Under the pieces are notes generated by a model that was not told the DNA's origin, did no database searches, and saw only the letters and a program-made list of their open reading frames with translations. From assembly GCF_029946505.1 (NCBI RefSeq), contig NZ_JARZHG010000016.1, positions 124,001 to 188,000 of the forward strand: 64,000 bases of DNA, given 5' to 3'. Below are positions 17,104 through 25,090 of this stretch, piece after piece (within the stretch, counting starts at the first letter, position 1; every line of letters starts with the position of its first letter). This DNA comes from Polyangium sp. y55x31. Its GTDB lineage: Bacteria; Myxococcota_A; Polyangia; Polyangiales; Polyangiaceae. The position numbers and the translations under genes were made by a program.

Positions 17104-18441
17104 ATGAACTCGTTCACTTTCACGCAAGCCGACGGCTCGTCGAGGGCCGTCCTCGGATATCGGTATGCGCCGCCCAAGGCCGCGGCGAAACGTTACGTCG
17201 CCGGTCGAGGCAATCTCTCGCGGCTGCCCCCCAAGGTCGACCTCCGGCCGTTCATGTCGCCGGTCGAGGATCAAAAGAACACGAACAGCTGCGCCGCCAA
17301 CGCCACGGCGGGCGCCTACGAGTACCTCGTCAAGCGCCACCTGGGCGAAGACGCCTACGACGTGAGCCGCCTCTTCATCTACTACAACGGCCGCGCCGTC
17401 GACGATCCCGAAAATATCGAGGACCAGGGCAGCGTCCTGCACTCCGTCATCACGAGCCTCAAGGAGTACGGCGCGTGCTCGGAGGAGACGTGGGCCTTCG
17501 AGCCCGAGGCCGTCAACGAGCAGCCCTCGGACGAGGCGTACCAGGAAGCCGCGCAGTTCCGCATCGAGGACACCGAGCTCGTCCCGACGAACCTCGAGGC
17601 CTGGAAGACGGCGCTCGCGGAGGGCCACCCGATCATCTTCGGCGTCAAGCTCTTCTCCTCGTTCGACAAGCACAAGAAGGCGGGCCTCGTGCCTGTCCCG
17701 ACCCCGCGGGAGACCGGGCGCGAGAGCCACGGCGGGCACGCGATGCTCTGCGTAGGTTATTCGGATCCGGACCAGGTCTTCATCGTTCGCAACTCCTGGG
17801 GGCCGGAGTGGGGCGACAAGGGGTATTGCTACATTCCTTATCGCTACATCATCAACGAGGAATACAACTTCGGCGACTCGTGGATCATCAAGCGTATCGA
17901 CGTCCTTCCGCCCGACGAGGAGACCTGGTCGGACGATGAGGAGTCCGTGCTGGAGGACGTATCGAGTGTCCTTGCCCAGCTCGACGAGGACGAATATGCG
18001 AGCCTGCTCGAGCGGATGGGCGACGTCCCGCTCGAAGTGCGGCTCTCGCTCCTCTTCTTGCGCGCCGCGGGCGCGGACGGGGAGATCGCGGACGACGAGC
18101 TCACGGCCACGGCAACACACGTCACGCCCGTGCTGGAGCAGCTCGGCTCGCGGCAAAGCGCGGACAAGGTGCTGCGCAATGCGCTGCGCCGCCTCGACGA
18201 CGAGCAGCTCGTGGAGGAGACCATCGAGATCCTCGGCGAGGTCTTCTCGCAGGAGGTGCTCGCCTCGATCGCGTCGCAGCTCCAGGAGATCGTCGGCTCC
18301 GACGACGACGTCTCCGAAGAGGAGCAGGCCTTCGTCGACGCCGTCATCGAGCGCTGGCAGATCGAGCCCGCGGAAGACGAGGGCGACGAGGAGGAAGGCG
18401 ACGACGAGGACGAGGGCTACGAGGAAGAGGAAGACGAGTAG
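17104..18441 (+). CDS. papain-like (C1A) cysteine peptidase with TerB-like C-terminus
   Basis: The 445-residue protein has a C1A peptidase domain with VEDQKNTNSCAANA carrying the catalytic Cys (about C63), SHGGHAMLCVGY with the His (about H212), and VRNSWGPEWGDKGYCYIPY with the Asn (about N230). There is no signal peptide and almost no propeptide. Residues 290-410 are an acidic helical domain with two D-G-E / D-D-x-x-S-E-E-E segments resembling TerB-type helical repeats. The last 25 residues are nearly all Asp/Glu. GAGGGG precedes ATG 17104. A cytoplasmic protease is inferred. It lies 1.6 kb from the graspetide operon, in the opposite direction. Confidence 0.85.
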   Translation: MNSFTFTQADGSSRAVLGYRYAPPKAAAKRYVAGRGNLSRLPPKVDLRPFMSPVEDQKNTNSCAANATAGAYEYLVKRHLGEDAYDVSRLFIYYNGRAVDDPENIEDQGSVLHSVITSLKEYGACSEETWAFEPEAVNEQPSDEAYQEAAQFRIEDTELVPTNLEAWKTALAEGHPIIFGVKLFSSFDKHKKAGLVPVPTPRETGRESHGGHAMLCVGYSDPDQVFIVRNSWGPEWGDKGYCYIPYRYIINEEYNFGDSWIIKRIDVLPPDEETWSDDEESVLEDVSSVLAQLDEDEYASLLERMGDVPLEVRLSLLFLRAAGADGEIADDELTATATHVTPVLEQLGSRQSADKVLRNALRRLDDEQLVEETIEILGEVFSQEVLASIASQLQEIVGSDDDVSEEEQAFVDAVIERWQIEPAEDEGDEEEGDDEDEGYEEEEDE

Positions 18442-18460
18442 CCTCCCCGAGATCACGCTC

Positions 18461-18493
18461 GGCGAAAAGTGAACGCCTCGTTCACTTTTCGCC
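18461..18493. promoter_or_regulatory. operator palindrome 1 for the TetR regulator
   Basis: Perfect inverted repeat with 14-base arms GGCGAAAAGTGAAC and GTTCACTTTTCGCC around a 5-base spacer. It shares the core AAAGTGAAC-N5-GTTCACTTT with the palindrome 50 bp downstream. It lies 20 bases after the peptidase stop codon and could also fold in RNA, but no T tract follows. Confidence 0.72.
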
Positions 18494-18502
18494 GCCCCAC
18501 CC

Positions 18503-18542
18503 TTGACGTCCCTCTAAAGTGAACGTACTGTTCACTTTAGAG
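18503..18542 (+). promoter_or_regulatory. promoter overlapped by operator palindrome 2, TetR-amidase operon
   Basis: TTGACG (18503-18508) and TACTGT (18526-18531) with a 17-base spacer form a plausible housekeeping promoter. A perfect inverted repeat, 13-base arms CTCTAAAGTGAAC and GTTCACTTTAGAG around five bases (18512-18542), covers its -10 box. The regulator start is 10 bases further on. This is the classic layout for autorepression by a TetR protein. Confidence 0.75.
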
Positions 18543-18552
18543 AGCGGACGAC

Positions 18553-19173
18553 GTGGCACGACAGCTCAACGAACAGGTGCGCGAACGGGTGTTTCGCGCG
18601 GCGGAAGAGGTGTTTGCCGAGTCCGGGTACCAGGGCGCGACGATGGCGGCCATCGCCACCCGCGCCGGGGTCTCGACCGGCAACATCTATCGGTATTTCG
18701 AGCACAAAGACGCGCTGTTTTACGCGGCGCTGCCGGACGAGTTCGCGGCGCAGTTCCTCCGGCTCACCCGCAGGCGCGTGCAGGCGCTCGTGCGCGCGCC
18801 CGCGCCCACCGAGCTCGACGCGGGTGCGGAGGAGCGCGGCGAAGAGCTCCTCCGTTTCTGGATCGAGCATCGCTTGAAGGTGATCACGCTGCTCGATCGG
18901 GCCCAGGGCTCACGGCACGAGGGATTCGCCGGGGCTTTCGTGCGGGAGCTCATGCGCCCCTCGCTCGCCAAGCTGCGCAAAGACGCGCCGCAAAGGCGCG
19001 TGAGCCCCATCGCGCGTTTCGTCCTGCAAACGATCTTCCGCAACACGGTCCGCACGATCGTATCGATCCTCGAATCCCATGCGGACGAGGCGCAGATCCG
19101 CAAGGCGTTTCAAGGGTTCTGGAGTTACCAGCTCGCCGGTTTGTCCGGCTTTACCAAATGGGTGCAGTCATGA
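18553..19173 (+). CDS. TetR-family transcriptional repressor
   Basis: The 206-residue regulator has the N-terminal TetR helix-turn-helix: RVFRAAEEVFAESGYQGATM, then AAIATRAGVSTGNIYRYFEHKDALF (residues 12-58). The ligand-binding helical C-terminal domain is variable and gives no ligand. GTG 18553 is the first codon after the operator. The gene ends in an ATGA overlap with the amidase, so regulator and enzyme are co-translated. It most likely represses its own operon through the two palindromes upstream and is released by an amide-type or related compound. Confidence 0.9.
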   Translation: MARQLNEQVRERVFRAAEEVFAESGYQGATMAAIATRAGVSTGNIYRYFEHKDALFYAALPDEFAAQFLRLTRRRVQALVRAPAPTELDAGAEERGEELLRFWIEHRLKVITLLDRAQGSRHEGFAGAFVRELMRPSLAKLRKDAPQRRVSPIARFVLQTIFRNTVRTIVSILESHADEAQIRKAFQGFWSYQLAGLSGFTKWVQS

Positions 19174-20594
19174 GCCAAGATCTCTGGGAGCTCGACGCGG
19201 TCGGGCAGGCGGCCCTCGTGAAGTCCGGCGAGGTGAGCGCGCTCGATCTCGTGGACGCGGCCATCGCGCGCATCGAACGACTCGAACCCGCGATCCACGC
19301 GCTCGCCAGCGTGGACTTCGACGCGGCCCGGGAAAAGGCTCGATCACGGCCTTCGGGTCCGCTCGGCGGCGTGCCGTTCCTCCTCAAGGATCTGCTCGCG
19401 TATCCCGGGCACAAGCTCACGATGGGCTCGCGCCTCTTCCGCAATCACGTGGCGCCGGCGGGGTCACCCTATACCGAGAGCCTCGACGCCGCGGGGCTCA
19501 TTACGCTCGGAAAAACCACGACGAGCGAGTTCGGCCTCCTCGGCAGCACAGAGACGCTTCTCGCCGGGATCACCCGCAATCCGTGGGATCTCTCGAAATC
19601 GGCCCTGGGCTCGTCCGGCGGCGCCGCGGCCGCGGTCGCGAGCGGGATGGTGCCGATGGCGCACGCGAGTGACGGCGGCGGATCGATCCGGATCCCCGCG
19701 TCCGCCTGCGGCCTCTTCGGCTTCAAGCCGGGGCGCAGGCGCTGCGTGTCGACGGCGCAGCCCGATCCGTTCGACTTCCTCATCGACCATTGCGTGAGCC
19801 GGACCGTGCGCGACAGCGCGCTCCTCTTGTCGCTCACGGAGGATCCGAGCGCCCATCCGCGGGTCGGATACGTGGATCGTCCGCTCGATCGAAAGCTGCG
19901 TATCGGCGTGTATTCGACGACGCTCGTCGGGCGGGCGGCCGACCCCGAGGTGATGCATTCGCTCGAGCGGACGATGCGGCTCTGCGCAGGCCTCGGTCAC
20001 GAGGTGGTGGAGGCGCCGCCGCCGCCCATCGACGGCGCGCCGCTCTCCGACGCATTCTTCACGCTGGCCGGCGCCGGAATGCACGACCTCGCCTGCACCA
20101 TGGAGAGCATGCTTGGTCGAGCCATCGGCGAGGACGACCTCGAACCCTTCACCCTCGCGCTGATCCACCATTACCGCCGTTTGCCCGAGGGCGCCCGGGC
20201 GCGCGCCGCGGCCGCGTTCGCCCACGCCTCCGCGCAAATGCTCTCCTACATGGAACCGTACGACGTTCTCCTGTGCCCGACCCTCCCCGTCGCGCCATAC
20301 GATCTCGGCACACTCGCGCCGGGGCTCGATCGCGAGCTCCTCATTCGCCGCACGGAGGTGCTCGCGGGGTTCACGCCCATCTACAGCATGGCGGGTGTCC
20401 CGGCCATGTCCGTGCCGCTTGGCTCCTCGGAATCGGGCTTGCCGCTCGGCAGCCATTTCGCCGCGCCGCTCGGACAGGAGGCGACCCTGCTCGGCCTCGC
20501 CTATCAGCTCGAAGCGGCCGCCCCGTGGCGGCATCGCTGGCCGGCCGTGACGATCACGGCGCGGGAGCGCGCCTCCGCGGCCGTGCTAGGGTAG
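19170..20594 (+). CDS. amidase-signature family hydrolase
   Basis: The 474-residue enzyme has the Ser-cisSer-Lys triad of the amidase signature family: Lys in FLLKDLLAY (about K73), cis-Ser in LGSSGGAAAAVASG (about S148) and nucleophile Ser in DGGGSIRIPAS (about S172). FGFKPGRRR follows as usual. It probably hydrolyses a small carboxamide; it is not clustered with gatB/gatC, so a tRNA amidotransferase role is unlikely. ATG 19170 overlaps the TetR stop codon. The dioxygenase gene starts five bases after its stop, suggesting a two-step catabolic or detoxification route. Confidence 0.9.
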   Translation: MSQDLWELDAVGQAALVKSGEVSALDLVDAAIARIERLEPAIHALASVDFDAAREKARSRPSGPLGGVPFLLKDLLAYPGHKLTMGSRLFRNHVAPAGSPYTESLDAAGLITLGKTTTSEFGLLGSTETLLAGITRNPWDLSKSALGSSGGAAAAVASGMVPMAHASDGGGSIRIPASACGLFGFKPGRRRCVSTAQPDPFDFLIDHCVSRTVRDSALLLSLTEDPSAHPRVGYVDRPLDRKLRIGVYSTTLVGRAADPEVMHSLERTMRLCAGLGHEVVEAPPPPIDGAPLSDAFFTLAGAGMHDLACTMESMLGRAIGEDDLEPFTLALIHHYRRLPEGARARAAAAFAHASAQMLSYMEPYDVLLCPTLPVAPYDLGTLAPGLDRELLIRRTEVLAGFTPIYSMAGVPAMSVPLGSSESGLPLGSHFAAPLGQEATLLGLAYQLEAAAPWRHRWPAVTITARERASAAVLG

Positions 20595-20599
20595 CGCCC

Positions 20600-21358
20600 A
20601 TGTCGCCTGCCGAGTTCGAACCGCCGATCACCCCATCCTCCGACATCGCCGAGACGGTGCGGAGACAGGGGTTCGCCGTCGCGAGCTCGTCGTGGGCCAA
20701 AGGCGTCACCGGCGCGTCGCCCCCGGATTGGGCCGCGATCGCCGCGGAATGGGACGACATGCCGCTCGACCCGTACCTCAAGGACGGCGGGCACTACCGG
20801 CGTCGCCGGCACGCCTCGTTCGTCGTCGACGAGGCGTCGTGCCGGCCCGTCCCGCACCGCGCGCACTTTCAGCCGCTGCAATACAATGCGCTCCACGGCG
20901 GCATGGAGCGCTGGTTCGAGCCGATGCGGCAAACCTTGATCGGGCAGCCGTTCTGGTCCGGCTTGCTCACGTCCCTCGCGCGGCTCTCCTCCGCGATCAA
21001 GCCCATGTCGCCCTGGTATGTCGAAGCGCACCAGTTCCGGATCGACACGAGCGAGGGAATCGGGCGTCCCACGCCCGAGGGCGCGCATCGCGACGGCGTC
21101 GACTTCGTCGCGTTGTTCCTCATCGGGCGCCACGGGATTCGTGGCGGCGAGACCCGTGTCTTCGATGCGCGCGGTCCGCAGGGGATCCGCTTCACGCTCA
21201 CCGAGCCGTGGTCCTTCCTCTTGCTCGACGACGAACGCGTGATCCACGAGTCCACGCCGATCCAGCCGCTCCTCGGCGGAGAATCGGGGACGCTGCCTCA
21301 CGGGCATCGCGACACGTTGGTCCTCACGTACCGCAGGAATGGGTTTCAGGACCGTTGA
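20600..21358 (+). CDS. 2-oxoglutarate/Fe(II) dioxygenase family protein (PF10014-like)
   Basis: The 252-residue protein shows the iron-binding facial triad in AHRDGVDF (H163, D165) and VIHESTPI (H216), with a C-terminal Arg in TLVLTYRR that would bind 2-oxoglutarate. The pattern H-x-D-G-x-D-F and the conserved R-G-G-E-T-R (about 181-186) fit the PF10014 2OG-Fe dioxygenase family, which includes amino-acid hydroxylases. It is the third gene of the TetR-amidase operon, with TAGGG before ATG 20600. The substrate is unknown; a hydroxylated amino acid or amide product is an inference. Confidence 0.8.
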   Translation: MSPAEFEPPITPSSDIAETVRRQGFAVASSSWAKGVTGASPPDWAAIAAEWDDMPLDPYLKDGGHYRRRRHASFVVDEASCRPVPHRAHFQPLQYNALHGGMERWFEPMRQTLIGQPFWSGLLTSLARLSSAIKPMSPWYVEAHQFRIDTSEGIGRPTPEGAHRDGVDFVALFLIGRHGIRGGETRVFDARGPQGIRFTLTEPWSFLLLDDERVIHESTPIQPLLGGESGTLPHGHRDTLVLTYRRNGFQDR

Positions 21359-21409
21359 ACCCGCGCGCGCCTCTTGACAGGGGCGGCCCTGTTCGATTCT
21401 CTTGCGTGC

Positions 21410-22414
21410 ATGGGCGCGGGTCACGCGAGCGGAGATCTGCCGGCGGCGTATGCGCTGCACCTGGTCGATCTCGCCGCGCGGTGGGGCGTCGCGCCGGACG
21501 AGCTTCTCTCCGGGCTCGGGCTCACGCGTGATTCCCTGACGAACCCGGCGGCTCGGATATCCCTGGAGACCACGGGCACGCTCGTCAAGCGGGCGGCGGC
21601 GCTCACCGGAGAGCCGGGTCTCGCGGTGTTCATGGGCCTGCAGATGCGCCTCTCGTCGCACGGGTATCTCGGTTTCGCCGCCATGACGGCCGGGACGATC
21701 CGCCAGGCGCTCGATCTCGCCATTCGTTTCGTCCCCACCCGCACGACGGCGCTCGCCTTCCACCTGCACGTCGAGGGCGAAACGGCGTCGCTCGTCTTCG
21801 AGGAGCGCGCGCCGCTCGGCGAGGCGCGGGAGTTCATTCTCATCGCGCTGATGATGGGCATTGCCCGGATCGGCCGGGACATCACGAAGCAGGAGCTCGC
21901 GGGGGACGCGTATTTCGCGTTCGACGAGCCCCCTTATTTCCCGCGGTTTTCACATCTCGCGCCGGGGCGGATTCATTTCGGTCAGCCCTCGAACCGCATC
22001 GTCTTTGCCTCGTCGGTCCTCGATTTGCCCCTCGACATGGCCGATCCGGTGGCGATGCAGCTCGCGCGCGAGCAATGCGAGCGGGAAATGCAGGCCCTCG
22101 GGCGGGACGATCGGACGGCGGCGAAGGTCCGCGAGCTTTTGCCCCTGCCGGAGGGATATCGCTCGCTCGAGGAGATCGCACAGCACCTCGGCGTCTCGCC
22201 GCGCACGCTGAAGCGTCGCCTCGCGGACGCGAACACCTCCTATTCCGAGATCCTCGACGAGCTGCGGCAGGAGCGCGCCATGCTGCTGCTCCGGGACGAG
22301 AGCCTCTCGCGCGAGCAAATCGCCGAGCGGCTCGGCTACTCCGACGCGGCGAACTTCGCGCGCGCCTTCCGGCGCTGGACGGGACGAACCCCCGGCATGC
22401 TCCGCAAACCGTGA
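21410..22414 (+). CDS. AraC-family regulator (Arabinose_bd-HTH_18 type)
   Basis: The 334-residue protein has an N-terminal domain like PF12625 (SHGYLGFAAMTAGTIRQALDLAIRF near residue 82) and a C-terminal double helix-turn-helix: SLEEIAQHLGVSPRTLKRRLAD (about 260) and LSREQIAERLGYSDAANFARAFRRWTG (about 305). Such regulators often control lipid or aromatic degradation. ATG 21410 is chosen; a TTG at 21374 is in frame but coincides with a TTGACA box that may be part of the promoter. The gene converges with the PF10118 gene two to three bases away. Confidence 0.85.
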   Translation: MGAGHASGDLPAAYALHLVDLAARWGVAPDELLSGLGLTRDSLTNPAARISLETTGTLVKRAAALTGEPGLAVFMGLQMRLSSHGYLGFAAMTAGTIRQALDLAIRFVPTRTTALAFHLHVEGETASLVFEERAPLGEAREFILIALMMGIARIGRDITKQELAGDAYFAFDEPPYFPRFSHLAPGRIHFGQPSNRIVFASSVLDLPLDMADPVAMQLAREQCEREMQALGRDDRTAAKVRELLPLPEGYRSLEEIAQHLGVSPRTLKRRLADANTSYSEILDELRQERAMLLLRDESLSREQIAERLGYSDAANFARAFRRWTGRTPGMLRKP

Positions 22415-22417
22415 CCT

Positions 22418-23236
22418 TTACGACGAGGCCGCGGTTCGATACGAGGCCTTCCAGCGATCGAGTTCCTCCCTGTTATCCATGTCCCAGGGATGGAAGCCGG
22501 GCCGGTAGTAATCGAGGTAATGCAGGAACAGCTTGAACATGCCGCCCGGACGGAAGAAGAGGAAATCGACGAGCGATATCCATTCCCGGGGCGAGAAGAG
22601 GATCCCGTTTTCGTGCATGAGCCGCGCCTGGTGCTCGATCACCTTGGCCCAGAAGATCAGGGTCGTCGGGATCATCAGGGCACAGCGCTCGAACGTGTTA
22701 CCGCCCGACGCGAGGTAGACGTCGAAGGCCACGGCTTTGTGCTCGTTCTCCTCGGCGGCATGCCAGCGCCAGAGCGCGGCCATCTCCGGGTGCGCGCCTT
22801 CGAGGAGGCGTGGATCGCCGAGGATGAAATGCCCCATCAGCGCGGTGAAATGCTCCAGGTTGCACGTCACCGCGAGCCGCCAGCGCGGCGGCAAGAGCTT
22901 CGTCGCGCGGCGCAGGATCCGCTCGACCCGCTTTTCCATCGCCTCGATCGGATACCCTTCTTTGCGCAGCATCTCGTTGTACCGGTCGTGCTCGCGGCCG
23001 TGAATGCCCTCCTGGGCGACGAAGGCTTTGATCTCCGCGAGGAGCCGGGGATCTTTCACCCTGTCGCGATGGGCCTTCACGGCCGCGATGAAGAATCGCT
23101 CGCCGGCCGGGAAAAAGATGGAGAGGTTGTCGAAGAAGAGCGTGACGGCCCGCCGCTCGCCGTGCCAGAAACGCGGGATCCGCTCGTCGGTCTCGAACCG
23201 GAGATTCCGAACCTCGATCGTCGGGGAAACGGACAT
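22418..23236 (-). CDS. predicted metal-dependent hydrolase, PF10118-like
   Basis: The 272-residue protein matches the PF10118 family. The helical sequence carries clustered metal ligands: FVAQEGIHGREH near residue 72, CNLEHFTALMGHFIL near 125, and WHAAEENEHKAVAFDVY near 153. The E-x-x-H repeats look like a ferritin-type di-iron site, so an oxidative rather than hydrolytic role is possible. No signal peptide is present, and a hydrophobic stretch near 180-195 may touch the membrane. GAGGTGA precedes ATG 23236. Pairing with an AraC regulator is common in this family from memory. Confidence 0.78.
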   Translation of the reverse strand: MSVSPTIEVRNLRFETDERIPRFWHGERRAVTLFFDNLSIFFPAGERFFIAAVKAHRDRVKDPRLLAEIKAFVAQEGIHGREHDRYNEMLRKEGYPIEAMEKRVERILRRATKLLPPRWRLAVTCNLEHFTALMGHFILGDPRLLEGAHPEMAALWRWHAAEENEHKAVAFDVYLASGGNTFERCALMIPTTLIFWAKVIEHQARLMHENGILFSPREWISLVDFLFFRPGGMFKLFLHYLDYYRPGFHPWDMDNREELDRWKASYRTAASS

Positions 23237-23412
23237 GGCTCACCTCGTGCCGGAACATGCGGATCGTGACACGACGCGCCAAGAATCGGCAGGTTCGCGC
23301 GTGCCAGATCCGTGTCATCTGGGGCCACGGCGGCAGGTCGGCGGTGCCGTCTTGCGAGGTGGACCGCTCCGCGGGCGTTTCGTGTTACGGTCGCGCGCAT
23401 GGAGGTCTTGTC

Positions 23413-23916
23413 ATGAAATTGCTTGCGCTTGCCATTTCTTTCGCTGCTGGCCTCGCCCTCGCTCCGCGCGCCGCGCATGCCGGCTGCCCCCAGGCGGGGG
23501 ACGGATGCGACGCCGTCATCAAGATCGAAGCGAGCCTCGAAGGCGCCCCCGCCTGCGTGCGCGTCGAGAACGTCGAGCCGGAGAACGGATGCGTTTGTCA
23601 TGGCTCCCTCGACGTCGTCAACAATTGCGCCTTCGAGATCATCGCCAAGGACTTCAAGTTCGCGAGCGACAAAACGGGCATCCCCGCCGGGGAAACGGGG
23701 CTCCTCAACGTCGAGGATGCCTCTCCGGGCGTCCACCGCGACGAGCTCAACCTGGATGGCGACGGGCAGGCCTTCAAGCTGGTCCTCGATTATACCGTCG
23801 AGCACCGCGTGCTCGAGACCGGCTGCAGCGTGTCCGGCGCCGATCGGCCGGGCCTCGCCGGCGTGGGTCTGGGTCTCGCCGCGCTTCTCTTCGCGCGCCG
23901 TCGCCGGGCGCGTTGA
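23413..23916 (+). CDS. secreted MYXO-CTERM protein, small, Cys-rich
   Basis: The 167-residue product has a signal peptide ending AAHAGC, a compact beta-rich domain with several Cys (VCHGSLDVVNNC, CDAVIKIEA) and a C-terminal sorting tail. In the tail, GCSVSGADRPG leads into a hydrophobic helix and ends RRRRAR, which is the MYXO-CTERM signature. The tail directs processing and surface attachment or release in myxobacteria. GGAGG lies upstream of ATG 23413. No enzymatic motif is visible. It is followed 25 bases later by a lipoprotein on the same strand, so the two may be co-transcribed. Confidence 0.82.
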   Translation: MKLLALAISFAAGLALAPRAAHAGCPQAGDGCDAVIKIEASLEGAPACVRVENVEPENGCVCHGSLDVVNNCAFEIIAKDFKFASDKTGIPAGETGLLNVEDASPGVHRDELNLDGDGQAFKLVLDYTVEHRVLETGCSVSGADRPGLAGVGLGLAALLFARRRRAR

Positions 23917-23941
23917 GGCTCGCGGGGAAAGGACGGATACG

Positions 23942-25021
23942 ATGCGAATCGAAGTGCGCATTTTCACGATCACGCTGCTCCTCGTCGCGGCGCAGGCCCT
24001 CGCGGGCTGCTCCGGCGGCGGGGACGGCGGAACGGGAGCGGGCGGCGCCGGAGGTACGGGCGGCGCCGGTGGAACGGGCGGTGCGGGCGGCGCTGGTGGA
24101 ATGGGCGGCGCCGGCGGAATGGGCGGCGTCGGTGGAATGGGCGGCGCGGGCGGCGGCGATCCCGGGCCCAGCGTCGATACCATGAACCCGCAGCTCTACA
24201 AGGTATCGTTCAAAGCGGACCAGGCGGATCCGGCGGCCACGCAGGCCCTCGGCACGCAGGTCGCGTTCCTCGATACACGCGTCACGCCGCGGGGACGACT
24301 CGTCGTGTATCTGCACGGCGCGGGCGCGCCTTCGACGTGTGGATCGAATGCCCACGGCGAGTTGCTCGCGGGCCTCGGCTTCCACGTGCTCGGCCCCTGC
24401 TACCTCAGCGATTACGGCGTGGGGAACTGCGGCGACGATATCGAGGGGTGCCGCCTCGAAGCGTTCGACGGCACGGATCACCACGCGTTCGTGAACATCG
24501 CCCCGCCGGACAGCATCGAGACGCGGATCGTCAAGGGGCTCGCCTATCTCGCCGAGCAAAACCCCCAGGGCGACTGGACGTACTTCGTCGACGGCGACAA
24601 ACCCCGCTGGGACAAAATCGTCATCTCGGGGATCTCGCACGGCGCGAGCACGTCCGCGGTCATCGGAAAACATCGGCTCGTCCACCGCGTCGTGAGCCTC
24701 TCCGGGCCCCTCGACAGCAACCAGGCCTGGCTGAAGGCGCCTTCGCTCACGCCCCTCGATCGGTTTTACGCTCTCTCCCACACGGCCGATTCGCAGCACC
24801 CGGGGCACCTGCAATCCTTCGAGGATCTCGGCCTCCCCGGCATGCCGACCTCCGTCGACGGCGCCATGCCGCCCTATGGAGACAGCCATCGCCTCATTTC
24901 GTCCGCCGAAACGAGCGACGGCCACGTCTCGACGCAGGCCGGCGGCCCCTCGCCGAAGGATGCGGACGGGAACTACGTGTTCCTGCCCGTCTGGACTTAT
25001 CTTTATACGGGAGCCCCCTGA
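23942..25021 (+). CDS. alpha/beta-hydrolase-like lipoprotein with Gly-rich linker
   Basis: The 359-residue product begins with a lipoprotein signal (ALAGCSGG) and a 45-residue linker of GG-A/M/T/V repeats. A hydrolase-like domain follows: LVVYLHGAGAPSTCG near residue 120 gives the oxyanion-hole HG motif, and IVISGISHGAS near 225 gives a G-x-S-x-G nucleophile elbow. A later His (GDSHRLI or DGHVS) could complete the triad. It resembles the BPSS1187-type esterase family. AAAGGA precedes ATG 23942. The lipobox and linker place it on the cell surface. Confidence 0.8.
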   Translation: MRIEVRIFTITLLLVAAQALAGCSGGGDGGTGAGGAGGTGGAGGTGGAGGAGGMGGAGGMGGVGGMGGAGGGDPGPSVDTMNPQLYKVSFKADQADPAATQALGTQVAFLDTRVTPRGRLVVYLHGAGAPSTCGSNAHGELLAGLGFHVLGPCYLSDYGVGNCGDDIEGCRLEAFDGTDHHAFVNIAPPDSIETRIVKGLAYLAEQNPQGDWTYFVDGDKPRWDKIVISGISHGASTSAVIGKHRLVHRVVSLSGPLDSNQAWLKAPSLTPLDRFYALSHTADSQHPGHLQSFEDLGLPGMPTSVDGAMPPYGDSHRLISSAETSDGHVSTQAGGPSPKDADGNYVFLPVWTYLYTGAP

Positions 25022-25090
25022 CCGGGCGTCCTCCCTCGCGGAAACGATCCCCCTCGCGGCGCCTGGGAGCGGGCTTTATACGCTCCCACG

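Noticed and set aside
24030-24170. Repeat tract with GGCGG units
   Set aside because: It codes for the Gly-rich linker of the lipoprotein hydrolase.
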